DNA from: Rhipidocladum racemiflorum
Taxonomy: Eukaryota > Streptophyta > Magnoliopsida > Poales > Poaceae
Assembly (NCBI GenBank): GCA_036346355.1
Contig: CM070577.1
Span: 84,280,509-84,344,508, forward strand
Direction: 5' to 3'
DNA: 64,000 nt
Part shown: positions 34,601 through 45,265 of the stretch, one piece after another
Position numbering within the stretch: position 1 is the stretch's first letter
Layout: every line of letters begins with the position of its first letter
The notes under the pieces: model-generated
Seen by the model: only the letters and a program-made list of their open reading frames with translations
Database searches by the model: none
What the model was told of the DNA's origin: nothing
Made by a program: the position numbers and the translations under genes

Positions 34601-36484
34601 TCCGGGGTCCGGATCTCTGCAGCAGCAAGCTCCTCCGCCCTGATGCCGTCACCACCCGGCAGTGGGGCCCAGGCTTCCTGACCTCGGTCCCCACCTCGAC
34701 CTCGTCACCCGCGATGACCTCGGCAGCCCGGGCGAGCTCCCGTTCTAGTACGAGGTCAAGAATATCATCAGCCATTGCTTCGAAATCCCATAACTCCGCA
34801 CCAGCCGCCACACCCACTATAGACGATGTGGGGTTAGTGTGGTGCCGGAGGGGGAAGGAGACGAACAAGATAGGAATTAGAAGCTGACCTCGCTTGGCAT
34901 CTTCTAGCTGGGCTCGGGCGCGAACCATGAGGGCAGCCATATCTTCGCGTGCCTTGTCGGCCCTGGCGACTGAGGGGTCGACCTCCTCCAAACCGGCCTC
35001 AGAAATGGTTGACGTTGGACGCGGTTGGGGCGCAACGGACGACCTGCGGGACCTCGGGACTAGGGGGCGGGGTCCAGCTTGTCCTTCTCCTCCTCGTGGT
35101 CCCGAGGGGCCGAGCTCGAGCTCACCCGCGCGAGCTCTGCCTGGAGGGCCGCGATCTGGCCCTCCAATTCCTCCTTCATATTTGGACCCATGGCGCAGCC
35201 TCCTTCTTCGCCCGCGCGGCAAGCTGACGCAAACGAGCCATCAGCTCGGGGTTTTCTCTGGTATACTCATCCATCCACAGTTTTAGTTCGCTCACCTCCT
35301 GCCGATCAGCATACTTCAAGTGCTGGCGGGGTGAGCGGTCGTCCGAACCAGGATGCCTGCGCGAACGCCTAGGCGGGGACGGCGTGGCCGAAGGAGATCG
35401 GTCGCGGCGCTTGCGACCCGCCAGTTTTTTGGTCTTGCGACCTCGTCCCCCCAACTGCGACGCCAGTTGGTCCACGGCGACCTCGAGGGCGACCTTCTCC
35501 TGCCAGAAAGAGCTTGATGAGGTCGGGGCACCATGGGGACACCCGGACATCAAGAAAGGGGGGCCAAGTCGAAAACTTACCGCCTCGGTCCGGTTGAGGA
35601 CGTTGTTCGGGATCTGGCGACCCTCTAGGATCTCCTTGCCCTTGGGGGTGCCGAACATTTCGGACACTCTCGCGTCCACCCAGTTCTCCGGTGGGGCTGC
35701 GTACCGACCAAGAGGAGGTAGTAAGATCGAATGTCTTCTACATAGGAGGGAAGGTCGAGGTCGATGGCATACCTGAGCTCGACTCCCTTGTGATGTCCTG
35801 CCACCCCTCGACCTTGAAGAAGGGGTGCACCCTCCTCCTGAGGGGTGACACCCGGGCTCTGAGGTAATCCCGGGCGATGTCCCGTCCGGTCAGCCCTGAG
35901 CAGGTGAGCTCGTTGATCAGCAGGAGCACCTTCTCCTCCTCAGGCTGCACGGTCGGCCGGGGTGTCTCGACAGCTTGGGCTCTAGTGCCGGTATAGGAGA
36001 GCGAGCTGCCTTCCACCTTCCTCAGGTAGAACCAGGAGTCGGCCCACCCCGACACCGAGTCCTTAAGCGTGAAGCTCGGGTACTCGTACGGACGGGTGGG
36101 TCGGAGACGGAAGTAGAGGCAGCCGGCCGACGAAGGCGTGCCGGTGCACGACAAGGTGTAGAAATGGAAGAAGAGGCTGGGAGTGGGCTCGACGCCCACA
36201 TACCCTTCACAGAGGTGGGCGAAGATGGCCATGATAAGGATGGAGTTGGGGTGGAGGTGAGCGATCTCGCACTCACAGAAGGCAAGGACGGACTCGACGA
36301 ACTCGCTTTCGGGCGTCCGGAGCCCGTTCATGGTGTAGAGCTCGGTGGAGACGATCTCCCCTTCCTCCGGCTCCGGGCTCTCCTCGGCCCCGGGGGCTCT
36401 CCATGAGCCGATGTCGAGGTATTTCGCCTGCTGAAGAAGCTCCAGCTTTCGCCTATCGATCTTACTGGCGCCAAACTTCGCCAT
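31695..36484 (-). pseudogene. Antisense retroelement gene (putative gypsy-type transposon domain, coiled coil)
   Basis: It starts at 36484 (MAKFGASK). Exon 1 runs to 35773, with donor CAG/GTATGC. A segment ending at about 35584 follows (donor GCG/GTAAGT), then Glu/Ala/Pro-rich acidic segments (34504-33843). The C-terminus (32114-31695) is a long heptad-like, Glu/Leu/Ala-rich coiled coil. Exon 1 contains a RLRP ... GWADSWFYL region, which I associate with the grass 'putative gypsy type transposon' (Transposase_28) domain. The frame lies opposite to the LTR orientation. A solo LTR at 32274-33841 interrupts it, so this copy is broken. The function of such antisense genes is unknown; exon borders beyond the first two are not certain. 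Confidence 0.6.
32274..33841 (-). mobile_element. Solo LTR, copia SIRE/Maximus-like
   Basis: 1568 bp between perfect ATCCT duplications (32269-32273 and 33842-33846). On the minus strand it starts TGAAAGTGCATCTAGGCC and, near the end, contains CTATTCACCCCCCTCTAGGC, a combination familiar from large copia LTRs of grasses. No internal domain is present, so it is a solo LTR. Between 33060 and 33510 it carries many copies of a palindrome like TCGGAACATCCGA, TCGGAATGTCCGA or TCGGAACTTCCGA. Confidence 0.85.
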
Positions 36485-37000
36485 TCGTATGGGGGAGGCG
36501 ATCGAAGAGGGAGACGATCGCACGCAGTCGGAGGAACGAGCACTGGAGCAAGGAATGGTTTGAGGCGTTTCTTTTGCTGGGAGACTGCGCAGAACTAGGG
36601 TTCGCACCGGTGTTTAAAGCCCCTCCGGAAGATAGGAAGGCGAGGGGACTTCCCGCCGTTCTGGTCGAGGAAGCCCTAGAAGCGCAGAGGGCAGTTGAGG
36701 TGTTCACCATCCAGGGGACGACACGTGGGTGCGCGAATCGAAACTGTCCTGCCGAGAGACGGTTTTTTCCAGGGGGAGCGGTTTGAACTGACCAAATGAA
36801 AGCTTCCAGGAGAAGGAACCGTTCGGGGGGGCCCACGTTCGTCCGCCCGGAACGCGACGAACTAGGCCAAAAGAGCTCGCTCCCGGAGATGATTGGTAGC
36901 CCGGTGGACTCGGCAGCTGTTCGCCGAAACAAACCCGACGTGCTTGTACGACGGTAGGCCCGAGAGGAAGGCCTTCTCTAGGCCTTTTTTCCACTCGAAC
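36485..37000. other. Interior region upstream of the antisense gene
   Basis: It lies between the antisense start codon and the purine tract of the sense element, so it would hold the antisense promoter and leader. Both strands have open frames, but none is recognised. Confidence 0.35.
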
Positions 37001-37013
37001 CTCGGGGGCTAGC
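37001..37013 (+). other. Purine-rich tract before the 3' LTR
   Basis: CTCGGGGGCTAGC directly precedes TGTCGGGG at 37014. Grass gypsy elements with TGTCGG LTRs commonly end their interior this way. It supports plus orientation. Confidence 0.55.
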
Positions 37014-39117
37014 TGTCGGGGGGTCGGATGAATCCCATAAATTACCTCGGGTGCCACGAGGGGCACGAGCTCACTACTGTCCGAACCACCGGAAGGCCGT
37101 CCCCCGGGACGACCTAGTCGGGCGCCACGAGCAGCACGAGCTCGTCCCCGCCCTGGCCACCAGGAGGTTGTTCCTAGGGACGACCTTGCCAGGACCTAAG
37201 AAGGTCGCATAACCTGGTGGCTCGATGGCTCGTGCTCGGGAGATGTAGGATCGAAGTATACGAATATAGCAATCAGAGGGGGGTGAATGATTGTGCGGAA
37301 CCTAAAACCAAATTCTTGATCTATTAAAAATTCACCCCAAAACAGAACCAAATAATTGCCTCGTTTTCGACAAAAATAGAATGACAGAGGTTCGGTAAAA
37401 CGCCAATTCCTGGAGATCCAACCGTCGAAAAGATCTGAAATGTGGACACAAGAAACTACATACCAATACGAATCTAACTCAAAAAGAATCAGCTCGATCG
37501 GACTTACGGATCAAAAGTTATAAGCTTCGCAAGCTTGCTGTTCCAGAACTTGACGAAAATCAATCTAATCGAAACTTGTAGATTGATCAAGAACAACAAA
37601 AGATTTATCAACAAAACTTTGAGGAACACTAGATCAATACCCTAGAGAGGTTTTTGATGGATCAAATCAAGATGAAACTCAAAAAACAAAAACCAATCTA
37701 GAACTAGAACAAGTATGCAAACAAGAACCAAAAGAGAATATTGTAGCACACAAGGAACTAGAAGAATTGATCTTTATTTCTTTTGTCTAAAGTACTCCCA
37801 TCAAAAAAGTACAAACCCTAAAACCAAGCTCAAGCTCCCTTGCGCCTGTTCTGCTACTTGGTTCGATTGATGCCCTTTAACAGGAGACACCCCTCCTATT
37901 TAAAGGACCAACCCACAAGGAGTTATGAATACGATTCCTATTCCTAGAAGGAATCAGATTCCAACACAACTCTACTTGGCCCAACCTAGCCGAGTACAAC
38001 TCTTGCACGCGTATGGCAACCCTACCATACTCACGTGACTAACACTTTGCACGCGTATGGCCACTTGCCATACTCACGTGACTAACACTTTGCACGCGAA
38101 TGACCTCCTGCCATTCTCACGTGACTAACCATTCTTCATGTGCACCATTCTCTTAGCCCGAACGTCCCGCATGACATCCTTGACCACCAAGACCTCAGTT
38201 CCTCCCTGAACCTAGTCCCGAACCTCAGCTCCTCCATGAACCTAGTTCCGGTCTCGTCATCGATCACGTTCGTCTTCGAGCAATACCTGCACATGAACAA
38301 ACCATAAAAAAATTCCGAGCACAAGTCTACGACTTGACTCACATCAATCCATGCAAATACTCACACGAGCATTGCATAAAGTCCACTTCAAGCATCATGA
38401 AATTCTCACAAATTTCATAATCTCAAAAACAAATCAAACACAATTCCAATTTTGCTCAAAACCCTAATCGAGCAAAAACGCATTCACGACGGACCAAAAA
38501 ATTTGGTCTGGCGTACATGTAAAACTTACTGTTTTTTAAGAACTTGGTCCCGCGCGTAAAAACGAAACTTACTGTTTCTTGTCAAATTGTCAAACACATG
38601 CACAAGCACATTTTGCAAAACCAATTCTAAGTTAATTTTTCAGTTCAAAGCCAATTTTTCAGCACATGATTTCACAGGAGAGGTGGCCGAGTTCGGAGTT
38701 AGTTGTTAGCCGACCTGACGTGATCCCGAGGTCGCTAACCGCCAGCTGCGTAACCTCCGCTAGTTCGTTGCGTTCTCCGCGGGAACGTGGCTGGGGTATA
38801 GGATCTGTTAGTTACCACGTTGGACCAGGTCGAACGTGGAGTTAGTGGGCTTAAACAAGTACGCCCTTTTGTAAACTATAAAGCATCCCCGCCGTGAAGG
38901 GGGGAGGCAGGGACACACATACAAAGATACACACGAGCTGGAGTAGGGCTGTTATCTCCTTCCTGAGAGGCCCGAACCAGGGTAAATTACTGTGTCCCCG
39001 TTCGTTGAAGTCCAGTGAGTCACTCCTCTGAGCATTCCCTCACGTGAGAAGGGGTCGCGGTTGGTCCCTCCACCAACAAGTAAGCTCGGCGGGGGGCCTG
39101 CTCCCCGATCGTCGACA
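37014..39117 (+). repeat. 3' LTR of the 30731-39117 element, split by a solo LTR
   Basis: Its parts are 37014-37243 and 38677-39117, separated by the insertion at 37244-38676. Together they match the 5' LTR closely. The end at about 39117 (GTCGACA) is followed by GCACAGC, the flanking repeat. Confidence 0.85.
37244..38676. mobile_element. Solo LTR inserted in the 3' LTR
   Basis: 1433 bp with perfect GGAGA duplications (37239-37243 and 38677-38681), start TGTAGGATCG and end GATTTCACA. The uninterrupted 5' LTR at about 30950 shows the empty target. No coding sequence. A related degraded copy lies at 18923-19900. Confidence 0.88.
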
Positions 39118-39672
39118 GCACAGCGTTGTCCAAACCATCCCCGAAGGCACGGAAGTCCCCATCTGCCTATGCGGGGATCCTTGCCGCTTCCGGCAGTCCA
39201 TAGACAACTCATACGCATACGGTATGAGGTACTGGAGCTGCCGCAACCACAACTCTGAGCCAACGCTAGGGATGCGGCTGCGGCGGAGAAGCCCGGCATG
39301 TTCGTACTCGCATTTAGTGTTGCATCGAACCTGCATGTGTCTAACACCATGTGATGTGACCAATTGCAGCCTCCACTGTGCGAGTTCATCCGATTCTATG
39401 ACGCGGAACAAACTCCCGAGATGGAAAGGATGCGGAATTGGGAGTACTCACATCGGAGGGCTATGGTGGAGCAGCAGTGGTGTGAGCAGGATCAGGAGGA
39501 GAAGTGCAAGTAACGTCTGGAACAGATGCTTGCAAAGAGGGAGGCCGAACGGCAGCGCCATGCCGCGGAGAGGGAGGCTGAGTGCGAGTGAAAGCGTGAG
39601 AGGGCAGCTAGGGCCAGGGCGGCAGGAACTGAAGGGTTGCGTAAGGGAAAATATCCTCGGTGCTCTCAGTAA
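39118..39672 (+). pseudogene. GRF-type zinc-finger gene, main part
   Basis: It continues the frame of 30701-30730. From 39125 it encodes a GRF-type zinc finger: CLCGDPC, then YWSC about 20 residues on, then EPT. Such fingers bind nucleic acids; the small plant family with this finger plus a charged C-terminus has no assigned role that I know. A second exon starts at about 39370 (acceptor ATTGCAG) and encodes a Glu/Arg/Gln-rich helical tail to a TAA at 39670-39672. In-frame stops at 39511-39513 and 39589-39591, together with the 8.4-kb retroelement in the first exon, make it a pseudogene. The exon 1 donor is not clear. Confidence 0.7.
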
Positions 39673-40322
39673 AGTGTACGAGAAGGGCCCTTGTTGTTGT
39701 TCCCTTTCCCTAAGGCATGTTAGCTTTAGTCCGGTATACTCGGTAGAGTGCCGTACATGCCATTGTTGTTTAGCATTTGTAAGCCGTATGTAATTCAGTA
39801 GATTCTTATTTCTGCCCATCTATCCGTAGAGTGTACCGTACATATATTTCACATCTTTGACAATAACTACACGAAGTCTCAAAAAAATTATTACAAAATT
39901 ATCATTACAAAATTATCGGTAGTGTACAAAAATAATAATTATAACTACAATTCAAAAGCATATTCTTAATTCATATGATTTTGCGTAAATTTAGAAAGTT
40001 TTCTTATTAAATTTGGAGTTGTATAGCGAAAGTTATTTGCATTTCAATCGGATCCGGTCGAATAACCAGAGAAAACTAAAAAAATTCGGCGAAATAATCA
40101 GACAAAAATTAAAAAACAAAACGGGGACACGTGGCAGTGCGTGGCGGAGCCACCCGGCTGCCGTCGTGTGGGGTGGCGGCAGCCAGGGCTGCCGCCATGG
40201 GGTGTGGCGGCCGCTGCCTGGCGTGGCGGGAACCGTTGGTATTTTTGCTATTTTTATTTCTTGTTGTATATTTCTGCAATTTTTGATTTACATGTTGTAT
40301 ATTTCAGCTTTTTTTTTTCCAT
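39673..40322. other. Non-coding stretch with GC-rich inverted words
   Basis: AT-rich except for 40120-40240, where GGCGGCAGCC, GCTGCCGCC and GTGGCGG words recur on both strands, a style seen in CACTA subterminal regions. No gene. Confidence 0.35.
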
Positions 40323-40323
40323 A

Positions 40324-40690
40324 ATTGCACTAGTAGAATTAAAATGCAAAGAAATGTGTAAATAAAATATTTTTCCAGAATAGGATAGTCTATATATCAA
40401 AGAGCAAATCTGCTCTGTTATTGCAAAAAAATACATTTAAACATGACATTTTATTGACTGCCGAAAAGGCTTAAGCGTTAACGTTTGTTGTCGACAATAA
40501 TAGTTAGGGTTATTGCACTAGTAGAATTTAGATGCAAAAAAGGGTGTAAATAAAATATTTTTCCAGAATATAGTAATCCATATATCAAAAAGCAAATCTG
40601 GTCCCTTTGTCCTAAAAATTACATTTAAACTTGATATTTTACGGCCCCGCCGAAAATGCTTAACTGTTTCATGTAAGAGAGGCTTCTTAT
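40324..40690. repeat. Tandem 188-bp repeat starting at CACTAGTAGAATT
   Basis: Two adjacent copies (about 40324-40511 and 40512-40690), each starting TTGCACTAGTAGAATT. They share AAATAAAATATTTTTCCAGA and AAGCAAATCTG at the same offsets, but have drifted apart elsewhere. CACTAGTAGAA resembles a CACTA terminus, though no right-hand partner was found. Confidence 0.7.
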
Positions 40691-41470
40691 AATTATTTGG
40701 TTTATTCAACTGAATTCATTCATAAATATTTCTGGAAAAATGGGACATCTAAGACCCTACGAATAAGTGATATTTATTTCATGATTTTTTGAGCCATGCT
40801 TTGTATAGTTTCTTCATAATACATAAAAGGGTATTTAAGTAAACTTGATTTAAACAATTTCAATTTCCATGGAACATAGTAGTTTTTATTACATAATCTG
40901 GATCCTTATAGATTAATAAAAATTTAGAAATTTATTTCGTTCGATTTGGAGCTTAATAAAACTTACAAAATTATCCCCAAAGTCTTTGTCGCCCGTTCAT
41001 CGGCGGTTCTCCTTCTGTCGCCCATTGATCGTGCGATTTATCTTCTGTCGCCCGACTGTTGGGCGATTTATCTTCTGTCACCCGACTGTTAGGCGACATT
41101 AACTACTGTTGTCCGTTGGTTGGACGATATACTTGTGTCGCCCAACCAATAAGCGACAGATGTATATTTCTGTCATTTTCCCCTAGACGTTTATTTTTGC
41201 TATTTTGAATTAAAATTATATTATTAAAAAAAATTTCCCGACGCTTTTATTATCACTCTCAGAAACGCCCGCACGCTCTATCGTCCGTCAATCGGAGCAT
41301 TTTTATACTGTCGCCTGTTCATCGGGCGATTTATGCTGTACCCCGTTGAACGAGCGACAGAGAGCCCGACAGCCTAATGTCGCTCGTTGGTTGGGCGATA
41401 CACTTATGTCGCCCGTTCAACCGGCGACAGATGTATATTCCTATCATTTCATTTCCTCAATGTTTAATTT
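40691..41470. repeat. TGTCGCCCG array, CACTA-like subterminal region
   Basis: AT-rich flanks surround 40988-41440, which holds about ten copies of TGTCGCCCG or its complement CGGGCGACA-like words. The pattern suggests the subterminal region of a CACTA element related to 17575-17830. Ends and target duplication were not found. Confidence 0.45.
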
Positions 41471-42272
41471 TGCAATTTTAAATAAAGATTATATTACTAA
41501 AAAAAATTCCCTGTGCTCTGCACCAAAATGTGTTCCCACCTCGCCAAGCACCGCCATTGCCCTCTCTGTTCCAGTCAAATGGAGGTCGCCCGAGCCTTCT
41601 CGTCGCGTCCCAGCGCCGTACACGACGCCCAGCTGCCATACCCTGCCACGGCAATGCCCTGGTCTCCCTGTCGCAATTTGTGTGCCACACCGCCTTACTC
41701 GCCTATTTATTCAACCGCCGAAGCGATCCTAAGCGCTCCCCACACCTCCTCCTCAAGCCAATCCTCACCCCAGCCGAAGCTTGGAACCCCACCATTGCCG
41801 CCGCCCTACTTCCATTTCTTCCTCATCGCCGGGGGCACGGTGCCCCGCTCCCTCGGCCAGCATCCACCGCAGTAAGCCCCAAGGTGAGCCTTCCTAGCCC
41901 CGCCTTGTGCCTTCCCCCATTTCGCCGACCTCAATTTGGGCCCTAGAGCCACCACGGCTCACCGCCGCTCACGCATCCGCCCCTCACCGCCGAGAGTCAC
42001 CTCCAGCCGGTTACCACAGCAATTGATCCCCCCACTAGCTCCCTAGCCTCGCCCTCTAGCTCACCCCGCCGTCGGCCGGACCTCGCCGTCCCTCGCTCGC
42101 CGCCGGCGACCACCGCGCCAAACTCCCTGCCCTGTGCCGCCGACATGCGGTGAGGCCTTTTGTGATTTCTGGCATCAAGTGCCAAGCTGGGTCGCTACTA
42201 AGATTCCAGCCGGCCCAGCTTCTCGTGCTCCGAGCCCGAATCCCGTGTGGGCCTTGCAATTATTAAGGACGT
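41471..42272. other. GC-rich region upstream of a putative promoter
   Basis: Pro/Ser/Arg-rich open frames on both strands reflect composition. None is a recognised protein. It lies just upstream of a TATA box and may be the promoter-proximal part of the Agenet-domain gene. Confidence 0.3.
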
Positions 42273-42280
42273 TATATAAG
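42273..42280 (+). promoter_or_regulatory. TATA box, possible promoter of the Agenet-domain gene
   Basis: TATATAAG, followed about 30 bp later by a leader-like, CT-rich GC-rich sequence with CCGCCGCCG repeats. This leader ends in a good splice donor (TTCACTG/GTAAAT at 42463/42464). A short ATG-ACT-CGC-TGA frame (42443-42454) sits in it. Assignment to the gene with coding start at 48341 is inference; it would need a first intron of nearly 6 kb. Confidence 0.45.
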
Positions 42281-42513
42281 CAGCGCAAACGAAGGGGAAG
42301 CCGCGCGCCTGCTCTCCCCATTCCACAACCCGTGGAACCCTAGGGGGAGCGCCGCCGCCGCCGTAATCCCACCAGTCACCTCTCCTTCGCTGTTCTCGTT
42401 GGCTACTCTCTCTCCTCTCCTTCGGTGTGCGTTGAATCGGCGATGACTCGCTGATCTTCACTGGTAAATTTACGAAACAATTGTTACAAAATTAACGTGC
42501 ATTCGATGATTCA

Positions 42514-42742
42514 AGGCACGTTTGTTTTTGTTTGAGATTTTCTAAAAGATGATTTTGGACTGGTAGTAGAGAAGCTGATTTTTCAAAAACTAATCCAAAA
42601 GCACATATAAAGTGGATGGCGGATTGTAGTGTATATAAGTAGGCTGAATTGTGAGAATCGATTTCTAGAATCAGGCTATTTGCTTTTTATTTAGTTTTGG
42701 GACCAGAATCCACAATCAAAAGCAAAAACAAATAGGTCTTTA
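42514..42742. mobile_element. Possible MITE with TTTGTTTTTG ends
   Basis: Inverted ends CGTTTGTTTTTGTTT and (other strand) CTATTTGTTTTTGCTT enclose about 230 bp containing further inverted words. No target duplication was recognised, so the family and exact ends are open. Confidence 0.4.
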
Positions 42743-42962
42743 TTACGTTAGTTCTCATTGATATTTAGATCTAAGGTTATATATTAGTAGATGTAATATC
42801 TCACTGATATTTGAGTACAAGGTTATATATTCGTAAGATAATCACATCGATTTTGTGATAAATTTAGGATTCTTTGGCTTTTTTATTTTTGTTTGTTCTA
42901 GTCTTTGCTCTTTTTTATCCTAGGTTCCTACCTTTGTTTTGACAGATCGTCTTAACAATAAC

Positions 42963-43216
42963 CAAGGGCGGAACTAGAGAAAAAATTATCGGGGTTCACT
43001 AATTCATCATATATGTGATAACAACTTATTATTCTTACCACATTTGCTTGTTATTTGCCTTCCGGTGTCACAAGATTTAGATCAAAGGGGGTTCACATAT
43101 ACTGTATATATAGACTAATATACACTAATTTTTTTATATATATAGACTAACATACACTATTTTTTTTTGATCCGGTGTCCTGTGACACCGAGTCACTATA
43201 TTCAGTTCCGCCCCTG
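42963..43216. mobile_element. hAT-like MITE 5 (GGGCGGAACT ends)
   Basis: 254 bp with perfect 8-bp ACAATAAC duplications (42955-42962 and 43217-43224). The ends are CAAGGGCGGAACTAGAG and, on the other strand, CAGGGGCGGAACTGAAT. The interior is AT-rich with a locally repeated TATATAGACTAA-CATACAC motif. It shares the CA start and 8-bp target with the other hAT-like elements but has no palindromic array. Confidence 0.85.
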
Positions 43217-43508
43217 ACAATAACATTATCATCAGTTTTTGACTCCTCTCTTGTCAGATATTCTCACCGGAGTTGAGTTTGTAAGGATCTATTGATTTAT
43301 AAAAGTTCATATTTCATCAGTTTCTTTTTAGTTTACCTAGATTTTTCTACTCTTTTTTCCTTCTTTGGCACGTCCAATGTCTGTTTTTCGTCTGCATGCG
43401 TTGGGTTTTGCGCCTAGCTGACTCACTTGAACAATAAATAGCCTCTATATGATGTAGATTAAGGCCATACTAGGTCAGGATAAATAAATCTAACATGGTT
43501 CTTTAATA

Positions 43509-43727
43509 CTCCCTTGGTTAGAAATAGTTGTTGTTTTTAATATAGTTATAGCCAAACATTTAAATTAGATACATAAAAATCATGTGGGTAGATTTAACTT
43601 GAAAAACACTTCTATAATATTAAAATTTTATTGGATTTTATAAATATATTATAATAAAACTTAGTGGTAAAATGTGTTATGAAAACTGTTGATGTCCAAA
43701 ACAACAACTATTTGTGATCGGAGGGAG
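43509..43727. mobile_element. Stowaway (Tc1/mariner-type) MITE
   Basis: 219 bp, TA duplications on each side (43507-43508 and 43728-43729). The left end is CTCCCTTGGTTAGAAATAG and the right-strand end CTCCCTCCGATCACAAATAG, both typical Stowaway. The interior is AT-rich and non-coding. Confidence 0.9.
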
Positions 43728-43729
43728 TA

Positions 43730-44514
43730 ACATCACCGCTTTTGAGACATGTCTTATACATTAATGGTTGATACTACGGGGATGGTTAACAATCATGTTG
43801 CCGTTGCACAATACAAAATCTCTAGCGACAAAAAAATGTTGAGTAAGCACTCAATGGTAGTAACTCATTCACCTGGGTCTAATATTTTTAAAAAGATGTG
43901 ACTATATAATACTTATTCCTCACACTTGAAAGAGGCTCGAAATTGGGTGAGTTTACAACCTTGTGTGTCCACTGTTACAACCTTGTTTGTCCACTATTCA
44001 TCGACAAAGGATGTTTGTTTTGAAGGATTCCTATGTATTTTGGAGGAGATAAAACATTAGCTCACTATGGAAAATTTCCTTTGTTTTGTTCAAGGCAATC
44101 TCTTTCTCCTCCATCTCAAGCATTCATCTTCCAAGTTTTTGAAATTTCCTATTCTCTAGGTGCAAACAAGCACATCTTTTAGGACATTTATGTATGTCCA
44201 AATTCAAGCATTTTCCTCTATTCGTATGTTTCTCTATCTCCTACTTTCCAAATGGGCCCTTATTAATATAAGCAAAAGGATCTTTTTTATCAGAAAGCAA
44301 AAGGATCTTAGGAATCATACGTGCATATTTTCTACGCATGTGGATCTGTGCTTTGCTGAAGAAAAAGGTCATATTACCTCAACACTTGAGTCGACATTGT
44401 TAGGCTTGGGCTACTCCACACACTCGTCCCTGCCTTGATCTGCTAAACTTTGATCCAGTTGGCATCATGCACGACCACTTTGACTCTCCAGTCGTGTCCA
44501 GGCAAGGTTGTTAT
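43730..44514. other. AT-rich putative intron sequence
   Basis: No gene or mobile element recognised. Short frames (44160-44438) have no support. Confidence 0.4.
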
Positions 44515-44523
44515 TTATATTTA

Positions 44524-45021
44524 GGAAAAAAGTCTATTCTTGGTCCCTCAACTCTTGTGGTCTAATTTTCGTCCCTCATATGCAAAACTAGGTAAAGTAT
44601 GTCCTCTAACTCAAAACCGTTTAGAAACCGTTCGTCCAGCTAGAAAAAGGCAATGTTGGCAGAGTTTGACACGTGGCGCATCACATTGTATTCGAGCAAA
44701 ACGAGGTAAGGCCAGCATGTCCATGTTGCACCGAGTCCACGAAATACTCACAGGTTAGGTTGGCCCCACGTATCATTGAAATAGTAAGCACTTTGGGTTT
44801 TTAATAAAAAAAGGTTTGACCCACCTCGTTTTCGCCAGGTGAGATCCAACGTAGCATGTCACGTGGGTCAAACTTAGTCAAAATCGTCTTTTGCTAGCAG
44901 GAGGGATTTTCTAAACGGTTTAGGAGTTAGACGATGTGTTTTAGCTTCTAGTTGGTTTTGTAGATCAGGGATGAAAATTAAACCATATAAAAAGTTGCGG
45001 AACCAAGAATGGACTTTCTCC
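44524..45021. mobile_element. Mutator-like element with long inverted repeats
   Basis: 498 bp flanked by TTATATTTA (44515-44523) and TTATATTGA (45022-45030), a 9-bp duplication with one mismatch. The inverted repeats run about 160 bp, starting GGAAAAAAGTCTATTCTTGG and, on the other strand, GGAGAAAGTCCATTCTTGG. Long termini and a 9-bp target indicate Mutator type. There is no transposase. Confidence 0.85.
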
Positions 45022-45265
45022 TTATATTGAAGTTTATTGCTTTGTTAGGAGTTTCTTGTTAGAGAGGAAGGTGAAAAGGTCATTGTGAGATTACTCCAAA
45101 TAGGTCACTCCCAACTGCTTGTATCTATTTACATCATTTAGATACAACACAAATAATCTCTAGTTATTTGTATCGTGGTACAATCTAGCTAAGCACACCT
45201 AACTTGTTTTTGTCTCCCTCAAACCGCGTCGTGTACATTCAAGATTTCTTCTATAGCTTTTTTTG

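Larger units (their letters stand above)
30731..39117 (+). mobile_element. Non-autonomous gypsy-like element with antisense gene (Tat-like, LARD-type)
   Basis: Direct LTRs at 30731-31394 and 37014-39117 start TGTCGGGG. The second is 666 bp once a nested solo LTR is subtracted, against 664 bp for the first. GCACAGC flanks the element at 30724-30730 and 39118-39124, and the exact duplication lies within those seven bases. CTCGGGGGCTAGC before the second LTR is the expected purine-rich tract, giving plus orientation. No sense-strand gag or pol is visible. The interior carries a multi-exon frame on the opposite strand, as reported for some Tat-lineage gypsy elements. Two solo LTRs lie inside it. 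Confidence 0.85.
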
